Assembly (NCBI RefSeq): GCF_902459465.1
Contig: NC_047064.1
Span: 6,660,762-6,724,761 of the forward strand
DNA: 64,000 nt
From: Asterias rubens
Lineage: Eukaryota; Echinodermata; Asteroidea; Forcipulatida; Asteriidae
Reading direction: 5' to 3'
Below the pieces are notes generated by a model, which did no database searches, was not told where the DNA came from, and saw only the letters and a list, made by a program, of their open reading frames with translations. Every line of letters starts with the position of its first letter. The first letter of the stretch is position 1. The translations under genes and the position numbers were made by a program. Shown here piece after piece: positions 12,376-24,900 of the stretch.

Positions 12376-13315
12376 TAGTTACAAACAGCATGTTATTCTT
12401 GCACACTATATAGTGTGGACAACTCTGTGTTTATAAACAAAGTGCAGGCTATATAGTGTGCTTATAAAGACAGCGCTTTGAAATTTGAAAAAAAATTAAT
12501 AGACGTGACTTTCATTGAACTCTGCCAGCTTATGGAAAATGAAGTGAATTGCCAAGAGATTATACTTGGAAATGGGTCTTATATACAGACGGTGCATTTA
12601 TGTCTAATACCCTTTTGAAGATAAAGTCAAAAGAATATACATGGATGGTTTTGTAGATGACTGTGAATACTAAAGGCTACATCAAAAGCAATAATATTTC
12701 AAAAGAAATGGGGAAGCAACGGATATATTTATTTTAAGGGCAAATCAAAATTAATTTTCTTCCGGGTAAGGAGTCTCGAGACTGCGCATACTATTTTTTC
12801 GTTTATGAAGTTAAACCAGAGATGATTACGAACACGATGATTTTCTTAACTTCAACGTTTCGAAAGTCGGAATTCAATGTCTCAATTTACTAGAAAAACC
12901 ATGCACTTTTCGGAACATAAGCCAAGTGGAAGACCCGGAACCTCTTTCTTTTAATTTGCCGGTTCCCTGGAATCCATTGTGTATAATTAAAACATGAACG
13001 GGAAATGTCCATTACTGCTCATGAAGAATGATTTTTAGAAAATACTCTTTCCTTTGGTTTGCCGGTTCCATGTGTATGCAATGAAAACATGAACGAGAAA
13101 TGTCAATCTTTACTGCTCTTGAAGAATGATTTTAGAAAGTACCTCATTGCGGAGAATATGTACACCTAACACGGCAACACCACAAAGCTTTTTAGTAAAT
13201 GGGGCGCTGTCTCTATACCATGTATCAAATAAAACTAATGCATCATATCGCAACATAATGGTTTTCAATAATCTGTTCTTTTTTAAGTATTACTATTGGT
13301 GTTTGCTTCTTTCTT
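12376..13315. other. gene-less stretch with a short tandem duplication and palindromes
   Basis: Contains the perfect palindrome CACACTATATAGTGTG (12401-12416) with a half copy near 12447, and two diverged copies of a roughly 90-bp block starting TGCCGGTTCC (about 12957-13045 and 13059-13141). No gene recognised. Confidence 0.6.
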
Positions 13316-13954
13316 GTGCGAATCGAGAGATCAGTAACTTTCCCCGGGATTAAAAAAAGGGAAATGTTATGAGCTCCTAAAAATTACATACACACATGCG
13401 TGTCAGCATGTGCTGGCATATCTTGGAATGTCAATTTTCTTGAAAGCGTCGTACACACTGGTCAGCTCATGCCTTGATAATGATGTCCTAAGGTTGGACC
13501 AGCGTCATTTGTATTCACGATTTGGAATTTCAACTGCCAATGATAGATGAAACCATAGATGAAAATGCATATGGTTAGAAAGATGTTTTAAAAGTAGAAT
13601 ACAATGGTCCACACAACAATGCCTCGAAATTGCGTGGTTTTCCTTTTACTTTGCGAACTAACATGGTCGGCCATTTATGGGAGTCAAAACCATAAATGGC
13701 TGACCGTGTTAGTCGTGCGAATCGAGAGATCAGTAACTTTCCCCGGGATTAAAAAAAGGGAACTGTTATGAGCTCCTAAAAATTACATACACACATGCGT
13801 GTCAGCATGTGCTGGCATATCTTGGAATGTCAATTTTCTTGAAAGCGTCGTACACACTGGTCAGCTCATGCCTTGATAACGATGTCCTAAGGTTGGACCA
13901 GCGTCATTTGTATTCACGATTTGGAATTTCAACTGCCAATGATAGATGAAACCA
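13316..13954. repeat. 240-bp direct duplication flanking a foldback-element half
   Basis: The segment 13316-13555 recurs almost unchanged at 13715-13954. Between them lies a truncated left half of the foldback element that is complete at 14419-14799. Confidence 0.9.
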
Positions 13955-14418
13955 AATTATGAAATTTAAGTAGGCCTAATTAAGAGAACACAAATAAGGA
14001 TCTTTTTAGTGAGAGTAAACAATGTCTGTGCGTAGCTTTTTATGTTTTTAAGCAGCTAGACCAATGAAAGTGGGCCAGGTTGCTTGCGTGTGTGCCGAAC
14101 ATTATAGATTTGTTAGTTTACACTTTTGTCATTAAGCGTATTTTGTATTTAAATAAGTACGTTACCATTTGGAATCATAAATGAGTGTTTTTAATGGTTG
14201 AAAAAGAATGTAATAAATAAATATGGTTATCGAAAATACGAACTATCGATTGATTAGTGTGTGGTTGATTAGTGAATATTGATGATACAAGCATGAATAA
14301 TCATGAAGAATGATTAACAGTCTCTTCTACTCACACTACAAACTTCTGAGTCAGAATTGACCCGGATCCCGGCCTGTGGGGCTTGACCAACTTTGGGTAA
14401 ATATGAAACAGCATTGTG

Positions 14419-14799
14419 TTAAAGGAACACGTTGCCTGGGATCGGACGAGTTGGTCTATAAAAAGCATTTGTAACCGTTGGTTATAAAATGCATATGGTT
14501 AGAAAGATGTTTTAAAAGTAGAATACAATGGTCCACACAACAATGCCTCGAAATTGCGTGGTTTTCCTTTTACTTTGCGAACTAACATGGTCGGCCATTT
14601 ATGGGAGTCAAAACCATAAATCGCTGACCGTGTTAGTCGACGAGGTAAAAGGAAAACCGCGCAATTTCGAGGCATGGTTGTGTGGATCATTGTATTCTAC
14701 TTTAACAACATCTTTCCACCCATATGCATTTTATAACAAACGGTTACAAATGCTTTTCAAAGACCAACTCGTCCGATCCAAGGCAACGTGTTCCTTTAA
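14419..14799. mobile_element. 381-bp palindromic MITE (family M), TTAA-flanked
   Basis: Starts TTAAAGGAACACGTTGCCT and ends with the complement AGGCAACGTGTTCCTTTAA. The whole element folds back on itself around a centre near 14605. Related copies: 13566-13714 (half), 41815-42645 (complete but interrupted) and a diverged one near 16690-16865. Confidence 0.92.
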
Positions 14800-15909
14800 A
14801 ATTAACAAGAGCTGAATACATCACACTGACACAGCCTTGCGCGTTGTTGGCCTTTTGCAAGTTCAGCCTCGGTCACTTATGAGCAAGCAGCGCTAATGCT
14901 GGGGGAAAAAGTGGCACAGCAAGACCAATCACCCCTAAGAACGAGGTTGATTATAGTGTCTTGCTTGGGGGCTCAAGTGGCGTAACCAGGATTCAAACCC
15001 GTGGCTGACAAATGTACGCAACAACAGGAACAAACTTGCTTTTTAAACAAACAGGTGTTATTAATTCAAAATCTGTTTGAAAAGATGAAAATAGAGAGCT
15101 AGTATCTTATTACATAATACCAGTATCAAGACACAATGGAAATGCAATATTTACAGAAAAGTAAGGAATAGTCACCCCTCATATCATATAACATTTATGT
15201 CGTTGTCTACATATCCACGAAAAAATGTAACAAATCGAAAGTAAACTTTAACAACAGTAGAAATTTATTTACAGAGGATAAAAGGCATAAAGAGCACGGA
15301 ATCAAAAGTTGTTTTTACCCTCATTAACAATGGACATTCTTGACGCAATTTTGAATCTGGAATAACTTGCTGCACTTTGCTGTCAATAGATTAAAAAATT
15401 TAAATATTGAAAATTGAATAACTAATATTTTTCCCAGAGTCAGTCCCATTTCGTTTGAACGAACATCCAAAAATTTGATTTAAAAGATAATTTAACAAAC
15501 ACTGATAGACCTCTCAGGAAAAAATGCATTATTCGGATTTTAAATGCGTCATATTTCTCAGATGGTCATAGATAACAAAGATAAGGCCTGGAACGACACA
15601 GAGGCCACGGGAGCCATGTCCTCTGTTGCCCTGGTCTTGACCTTGGTGCCCCTTAAGAAGACTTAAAGATTTTCCTATGTTGGAATTGCCCTTTGAAAAA
15701 ATTAAATTGCCCTTGCCCCCTCAAGAATTGCAGGCCAGATAAACCTGAATTGATTGATCCAACCCAACACTTCCAAAATCTACCACATTCCCCCCTGACC
15801 GAACCCCCTTTCCAACTGCACCGCCCCCTCCCAACTGACTCAAATGATCGCACCACCCAAAAAAAACACAACATTGTGGTTGTTTGATAGGACTAGATTC
15901 CCTGAGAAT
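14800..15909. other. intergenic stretch downstream of SPAG16
   Basis: Holds a tRNA-like SINE remnant on the minus strand near 14935-15010 (plus-strand GGATTCAAACCCGTGGCTGA), AT-rich unique sequence, and a family D element (15583-15736). SPAG16 3' UTR presumably extends into the right end. No gene seen. Confidence 0.5.
15583..15736 (+). repeat. family D short interspersed repeat
   Basis: Bounded by GGCCTGG and GCAGGCC, with the core TGCCCTGGTCTTGACC and TTGGTGCCC. Related copies at 26975-27135, 41899-42077 and 57760-57907. Confidence 0.65.
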
Positions 15910-18900
15910 CTAAGACCAGATTCTGACTGAGCAGTCGCTGCTTCCAGACACCAGGAAGTCCCCAGACTTATCAAAGCACACTGAATGAACCGCGTCTTCG
16001 TGACCAGTCAGTGTGGACACCTGCAAGAGGAAGAACAAACACAAATACATTTTAGTAATTTGTAAAAATCATTACTGACAGTTGTTGATGATGGCAGGTA
16101 TTATTCTTAAAGACACTGGACACTATTGGTAATTGTCAAAGACTAGTCTTCTCACTTGGTGTATCTCAACATACGCATTAAATAACAAACCTGTGAAAAT
16201 TTGAGCTCAATCCGTTCCCGAATGTGCAAGACAATAATGAAAAAAAAAACACCCTTGTCACATGAAGTTGTGTGCATTTAGATGGTTAATTTTGAGACCT
16301 CAACTTAATTCTAAATCTGAGGTCTCAAAATCAAATTCGTGGAAAACTACTTCTTTCTCGAAAACTATGGCACTTCAGAGGGAGCCGTTTCTCATAATGT
16401 TTTTGTACTATCAGCCTCTCCCCATTACTCAATACCAAGAAAGGTTTTATGCTAAGAATTATTTTGAGTAATTACCAATAGTATCCACTAACTTTAAAGA
16501 CATACTTGAGCGAAAACAGCAACAAGTGTTCTATGCTGAAATTCATATCAAATGTTTTCGATCAACAAGTAAATTTATTTCATATGAGATAAAACAGGTT
16601 TTAATTGTGTAAACAAATTAAATCGTTTTAAAAACCCTTCTTATGCGCTTTTCAGAAAGATTTGTGAAGAGCCCTGTTAGATCATAAGTTGGAGTACTGT
16701 TTGTATAGCCACCATAAGGTCTACCATTTTGTGGAGTCAAAAATTTGATTCCACAAAATATGACATAAAAAAACACACAATTTCATGTAAAATTGTAAGA
16801 CCATTTTATTCCACCTTTTAACATATCTTTCCATATTCATTTCATAACAAAGGCAAGGTGCCTCTTTAATTCAATATTTTTTATTAAATGTTTGAGATAA
16901 CCATGATCATTCCTACCTGCCCCGTAGCAACCTCATACATCTTTGTTGTGCCATCGTTACTTGCTATGGCCAACACGGACGCGGATCCATCAAATGTGAC
17001 TCTGTTAGCCGGATGAGGGCCGACGTCAACGGTAGTCATGGGCGCGCAGGTGCGTATGTCCCACAGTTTGACGTTCCCGTAGCTGTCACATGACGCAACA
17101 ATGTCACCCTTGAGGCTAAAGGCAGCGTGATTGACAGAGTGCGTGTGACCATAGAACGTCTGTCCACAGATACCCTATAAGAAGAAGAAATATAGAGTCA
17201 ATCAGAAAAGTCAGTTCCGAAACTGGTTTTTGTTTTCCTCCCAGTCATCTCTAAAACAATCATCTGGGCTCAATTTTTATAGAAATTTTGCTTAGCAAAT
17301 TTCTTTGATGATGGAGTCCAAGCGGGAGTCAGAACCCCTGGGGCCTTTCTCAAACCTCGGCTTGAGCTCAGGCTGCAGCTCCAGGCTCCGTCTGCTGATG
17401 TTTGAACCACCGTGTTCAATAACAAATACATAGGTTCAAACTAACGATCTTTCCACTGCGTACGTAGCAAGTGGAGCCCAAGCCGGAGACAGGGGTGAAG
17501 CCGAGGTTTGAGAAAGGCCCCAAGCAAGAGTTGGAGCTCAGGCTGAGGTTAGGAAAAGGCCCTTAGTGTCAAAGAAAGGCAAGTGATTTTAAAACTTACA
17601 GTTCGTGAATCCCACAATGACACCGTCTTATCAGCAGAGCTGGTCAACAGGGTGTTGGAGTATGGAAGGAAGGCGATGCTGTTCACAGAGTCTGCATGGC
17701 CACGAAGCGTGAAGCGACAACGTAAACTGAAGAAAATAATGACAAGGTAAGAAAATATGTCACCCAAAGTTCAACCCCAACCAATTTTTGATTTGTCGGG
17801 ATGTAGGACTTTCAACCACAGGTATGTGGGTCCGAATTCCAAAGCTTGAAATCAAGGTACTAAACCACAATAGAACTTTTTCATGGTGCGGCCTTCTTAA
17901 TTTTCTCACATTCAACTCAATATAACCAAACCGAGGGAGGAAAGATAAACAAAAATCTGCACTACACTGTATGACTTGATGGGCATTGACTCCAAAAATG
18001 GCACTACACTGTACAACATGAGGGACATTGACTCCTAAAATGGCGCAACAGAGATCATTATGATGGTGATGTCAGGCGAATCAGGTCACTGAGAGATCAA
18101 AATGGATAAAGGCCCGGTGAAACAGGCCCCGATAACGAGAACAAAAACCAGATAGTTAAAAATGCACAACATCGATTGGTTGAATAAGCGTGGGCGTATT
18201 CTGCGTGGCGCAATTCAACCAATAGAATGCGTTCTCTTTGCGTCATGATTGTTTTTCGCTGTCGCTACGGTGTGACTCGGCCTTTAGGGTGCCAAAAGCA
18301 CAATGGGCAAAAGAGAACAGAACAGAAACTTTCCCTTTTATGTTTTATCTTTTAACAAACTAACCTGTTGAGATCCCAGACTTTAGCCGTGTTATCCATC
18401 GAGCAACTGGCGACGAAATCACCGCATGCATGCCAAGAGCATCCCCAAACTGTAGACAAGAAAAAACTAAAGAGAGTGAGGCCATATCCGAGTTGGCGGC
18501 TACAGCTACGGCTTTGACTGTTGCTAAGGGTGAAGGACATCTCACACTTCAATGCAGCAAGCCATAGCCGAAGCTGTAGCATTTTTTTCTGTAGGAAACG
18601 TTTACCTAGGCCTATCTAATTATAAAACTTCAACTTTATTTACATTTTATTTTTAAAAGTTTTATGAAAAATTGCCCCTGACAAGACCAAAAGATCACCC
18701 AAATAAAAATGTCAATTAATGATTATTACAATAAGAATAGATGAATTGCATATTATAGGCCTAAACAAACAAAAAACCATTAAATATTGCAAACACCAAA
18801 AAAAGTTGATTAAAACAATCTTTGCTATAAAACAAAAGTAGAAAAGGCTGAAATATGAAAATTACCTCAATACAGAATATATTGCATACAACAAAAGAAC

Positions 18901-21900
18901 AATAAAGATTGCAAAATATTAAACTTCCTGATAAGAGTTTACGACACTGAAATACAATGAAATGTGACAATAGGAATAGAAACAATAGGATTAAAACAAT
19001 ATGAGGAATAAAACAATATTGTTTTTACAGGACAGCCCAGGCGGCTCAATTGTGACAATTCTAACAATAGAATAAAGAATATATAAATTGCATACAAAAA
19101 TAAAACAATCAATATTGACAATGAAATACAAAGAAATGTAATAGAAAGAGGAAAAGTACATGTCGTCAATACCCTGTGGATGTCAATAGAAATTGAATTT
19201 GCATTATATAATAATAATATTTATTCTGGCAACCATATTTACAAGCAAATGTACACACATTAAACATATTGGTGTCATAAGCAGCAAGGAATTAACACAC
19301 ATATGATATTAATTCACATGGAATAAAAGAAGTAAAATCATTTGAGAATAGTAAAGGGTATGTATGACTTTTCAGAAAACTGTGCTTTCAGGGAAAAGTT
19401 TTTGTACACATCTTTAGGTACAAATGTTAAAATAACATCAGGGGCTAGTTTTATTGCATTGCTTAACACAGAGTTCATCGCTAACAGCACCCTATAAAAT
19501 CAAATGAAATTTGCCCCTGGACATGCTGGAACTGCTAAGCACTTGAAGAAAATCATGTTCTTACTAAATTGTAGTTACACTGACAAAATACAATTTCAGA
19601 TATTAAAGCACTGTGAAACAATATTATGGTTATGGTTGGGGGTATTTGTTTGTTTCAAAATAGGAAAAATGCAGTTAGAGATGGATTCCCATATGTACTT
19701 GTTGATTTTCTTACCTGCATGTTGATGCTCTGTGAATGTGTGCACACATTCTGCCTTGGAGAAATCCCAAATCTTAACAGTGGAGTCGCCGCTGGCTGTC
19801 ACAAGTTGCGCACCACTGCAATGATCACAGAAATTACCACCGTATTAGGGAAACAGTTTTATTTAATCAAGATAAAAGTAGGTACTAATGTAAAGAATGT
19901 AAAGTTCTACAATTGAGCCATTTGTCAAAAAAAAAATTGAAAATATTATTTCAAATCTTCTTTAAAGGCACTGGACACCTTTGTCACAGACCGATATTCT
20001 CACTTGGTGTATCCAAACATATAAATGCATAAAGTAACAAATCTGTGAACATTTTCAAGGGAATAATGAAAGAAAAAAAACACCCTTGTTGCACAAATTT
20101 GTGTGCTTTCGGATGCATAAAAAAGGCTTCAGGCCTGAAGTCCTAAAAATATTTTAGTGAGAAATTACATTACTTCAGAGAGAGCCAGTAGGTTTTTATG
20201 CTATAAGTTAAGTGAAATTGACCCCTGGTCTTTGACAACTATCAGCATGTATTATGAATTTGGGCTCCATTGTTAATCATGAAACCCGATATGAGGTGAG
20301 TGAAGTGTGTGTCCTACCTGGGATGGAAGTCACAATCAGCGACCCAATCGCTATGCCCTTCTCCCGTCATGATGATGTCACCGCTGGGTATGGCCCACAT
20401 CTTCCATGTGTGGTCATCGCTCACTGTGGCCAAGATCTGCTTCCGTGGATGCAGAGCAATACTGGGATAAAATAACATAAATTATTAAATATATGCATGG
20501 TTTTGCGGTAGCACCATGTGTATACCTACTTTACTGTGTAGATTTTGCTCTTGGAGAACTTGTCTTGCTGTCTTAACGATTCGTTGACTAGCCTGCTCTC
20601 GTCATTGTCAGTCTAGAGCAGGCAAGTCAAAATGTTGGTGTGAATATACACTGATGTCTCAACATGCAATGCTTTAATAGTTAAATCAATACAGAATCTC
20701 TTTAGGCATCTTCGTAACTACACCTACCCACTGACGGCCAATGAGTGAGCCTGGATGGTATGAGTCAGGCGGAATCCCCCAGTGCGAGTCAAGTGAGCAG
20801 ACGGTCCTTTGATGTTTGTCAGCTGAGGATTCACGCCGGTATCCGTTGGGAACTCAGAATCCTGCACAGTGAGCAAGAAATAGAAAATCTTAACCATTAA
20901 GGGAGTGCTAGGAAGCACAATTTTAAACTTATTTTCAACAGTTATAGAGTAGGATTAATAATCTGGGCCCAATTTCATAAAGCCTGTAAGCACAAATACA
21001 ATGTTATCAGTACAAATTACATCAAGTTTGAATTGAAGTGGCTAGTGCCCGACTCAATTTTTGCTTAAAAGAAGTTTGAGAAGCAGTATTTCCTTCTTAA
21101 CAGCTTTATGAAATTGGGCCCTGAGCTTTGACAATGCACTAAAATCAACCTTGTGTAAGAGCGCTCTTTTTTATTTATTTTTGTTTATTTATTTATTTTT
21201 GATATCCAACACGGATAGCCGCCACTTACAGGAATCATTAAAAACTATGTATAAATATAAATATACATATGAATATAACAACATATAACACTAAATATTA
21301 GACAATATTGATAAAAACATTATTATAAGTAGACATGAATAGTACACCGAAACCCACATCAAACAGACCAGGGAACACCAACAAGTACACAAACACACAT
21401 CGGACATTAAAACAAACACATGTAGTAAGAATACACAAACAGAACAACACACGAAACCCCAACAGGGCTTGCCCAGGACTCACAATGTTTGCCCTATTAT
21501 TATTATTATTAATGCACTACAGAGATATCTTTTTAGGAACAGGGTTGCACTATCGTACAGCTCAATTGCCTCCAAAGTCCCTGTAATTGCCCCGATGTGA
21601 CATGACTTAATAAGCTTTAAAATATTCACATGTGGTGATAAAGCCTGGTTCATATCAAAATGTTGACGTCACAAATTCACAGTGGAAACTACGCATCAGT
21701 GGACTTGTGATGAACTCCTGCAAAACATTCGCTGTGAAAACAGCCCTGTGACATCAAACTTTGTATCGCATTCGCATTTGCAAGAAGTTTGGACTGGGCC
21801 TCGTTCTTCATCAATGTTTTGTTAACATAGTAAAATGAAAAAAACTTACATCAGGGTGTCTCGGTTGGGGTTGTACCGTGACGTCCATGTTCTGAGGGTT

Positions 21901-24900
21901 GGGTTGGCGTGGCATGGTGTTCACTTCCCTGGCTTGACGGACGCTACTCTGTGTTGGGCCAACCCCTGATGCAAACATCAGTCTACGGTCAGACTTGGAG
22001 AGCTCCATGGATCCTGACTCGCGGCTACTTCCTTCTAGATTACGAAGTGTGGCTTGGAGACCAGAAACCTGAACACATAGATTCATAGTAATAATATTAA
22101 TAATTGAAGTATTATATAGCGCACGTACACGTATCTACCAAACAAGGTACTCAAGGCGCTGAGATATACAAAATTTCAGAAAGATTATTGAGCTTATGAT
22201 TTCTGAAACCCAATTACATGTATTTTTCACCTTATAAGGGTTTACAAAGACGCATTCAGCAGCCAATGCCAGGAACACCAGGGCGAACCCATTCTCTTTT
22301 CATTATAAAATGCACTGGGTTCTTTTAATTGTCCTACACAAAACATGGGACCAACGGCAAAGCAATGGTTAGGTGTCTTGCTTAAGGACACAGGTGTAAC
22401 GACTGGGGGATTCAAACTTGCAATCTGCTGATCAGAAAACACCAGTTTGAATTCGGTTTTCTTAACTGCTCAGCCACAATTTAGTAAGAATAGTGCTAAC
22501 ATTACATCACTCAGTGACAATCATAGCCAGTGTTGTAGCCACGGGGAACAAAGCTGGGTGGGCTTGCTCAGGGCTCACAATGTTTGCCAAGCACTCTTGA
22601 GCCCAGCACAGATTTAAAAGTATAGTGTCCTGTGCAGTGATCTGACACACAGCTAATGATAAGGATTATCAAATACCATAGAGAAAGAACACAGTCAAAA
22701 GGCCTTTCAACTTATTGCAACTAAAAGCTGATCACATCATGTTCCAAGAGAAAGTGGGAGGAGCTGAGGGAGTCTACTAACTTGGACCAATCAAGATGGC
22801 TGCTTTGGATGATTGACATACCTGATTGACAGATCGGTCTCTCTCTAGCTTAGCCAGCATCTTCTCTTTCATGGCCACCTCATATTTCTCCTTCAGTTGC
22901 GACAAGGTCGGCTCATAGGACGCGTAGTGCTTCTTCAACCTTGTATTGATAGTAAGATTTTATCAAGTCATTGCAAAGGTGGTGATTAGAGCTTGTAAAA
23001 TTTACCCTTAACAAGGTTTCTTTTGTGTGAAAATGTGTGTTTCGTGCAAGAGTGTTCAACCAATCTGGGCACCAGTGGCTGATTTATGTCGAACAAATTT
23101 GTTTGGGTAGAGAGAAAAATTTACCCGGGCTAGATTTGAACCATCGGCCTCTTACAACTGAGCTAATCAGCTCTATGTTGGCGGTAACGAGTAATGGGGA
23201 GTTGTTAATAGTATAAAACATTGTGAGAAACGGGTCCCTCTATAGAAACGCAGTTTTCGAGAAAGAAGTAATTTTCTACGACTTTGATTTCCAGAACTCA
23301 GAATTAGATTTTGAGGTCTCAAAATCAAGCATCTGAAAGCACACAACTTCGTGTGACAAGGGTGTTTTTTCTTTCATTATTATCTCGCAGCTTTGAAGTC
23401 CAACTGAGCTCAAATTTTCACAGGTTTGTTACTTTATGCATATGTTGAGATACACTAAGTGAGAAGACCTGTCTTTGACAGTTACCAATAGTGTCCAGTG
23501 TCTTTAAGAATTTTGTAGCAAGAGGGTTAAAATCAGTAACTCCATCGGCAGGTCAGTAAGAAACTCAAGATGTAAAGGTAGAATGAGCGACATGAGCGAC
23601 ATGTTTTTACCGTTTGATGTCATCGATGAGCCTGTTCTTCTCCTGAACTACTCTCTTGTGATGCATACGGTTGAAATCTCTCTCCTTGCGCAGCTTCACG
23701 TACGTGTCCTTAGCCTTACTGTTATAAAAAGAAGAAAACAAAAAATACAAAGAATCATTCATAAAACCAGCGCCCAATTTCATGGCTCTGCTTACCGTAA
23801 GAAAAGACTCAGCGCATGTTGAAGCAGAGAACTCTGTGCTTACGCCAAGCGTAGTTCACGAGTAAGCGAGGTATTTTGGCTTGTGCGCGTGTATACTCCA
23901 TGTTTCTTAGCATTCTATGCTTACACAGCTAGCGCACAAATTTGGCGCTTGCATGTAAGTGGAGAATGGTGATGTACGTAAGTGGAGATTTTGAATTCCT
24001 TATTTGCAGGATTTCAAAGAACACTAGTGTACATTACAAGGGCTGTACGACTTACTTTGCAGCATCCTTAAACTTGTCCAAGTCTCTCCTGAGTGTTTTG
24101 ACCTGGAGGTCAAGCTGCTGGTTGCGAACATACACATCAGGGACAGTCTTGACGTCTTCCTCGTTCAGTAAGCCTCGCTGCTGCAGCTCATACCTAACAG
24201 TAAACACAAGGTTGAACATTGGCATAATTGTTATGCGCCCGGAAGAAGGGCGTGCAAAAAAAAAGTAACTGGAGAAAGTAGGTAAGCAATAAAACGTGCC
24301 TAATTGTGTTTCATTCATACATGTACATTTTTGGAATGAGAAAACTTGTCCTTGGGCTAATTTTCGCAACACAAATTTATCACTAATGTCGTATTTTGTT
24401 TGTAAGGAGCCATCTACACTGGTTCACAGCTTTATGCTACTAAAACAAGTATAATCTGTGTGGCTGGAAGAAGGCTGTACTTCAGTATTTACCCAATTCA
24501 CCTAATGTCATCAACACAATAATCATGTCAACTATAACTTAAAGGCTCATTACAGAATTGGTTTCTGCTAACAAAACAGTTGCTGCCAATGTAAGCACTT
24601 TATGTAATCCACCCTATACATTAACTGACAAACCTGTAGAAGTTTGAGATTGATTGGCCATCTGGGTCACGAGAGAATAGTGAAAAACCAATTACCAATC
24701 TTGCATTGCATCGATGCCAAAATAAAAATGAATAAAACGCTCACTGAGCGATAAACTCCAAACATCAAGTTAGATTATTTATTTCTCATCAAATTATGAC
24801 ATTTCAGACAGAATTTTTTCAAGGGATGTTTTCAACTATCACCATCATTAGACCGTGTAAGTTTTATGTACATCTGTGTTCTTCACGATTTTTGTTTCCT

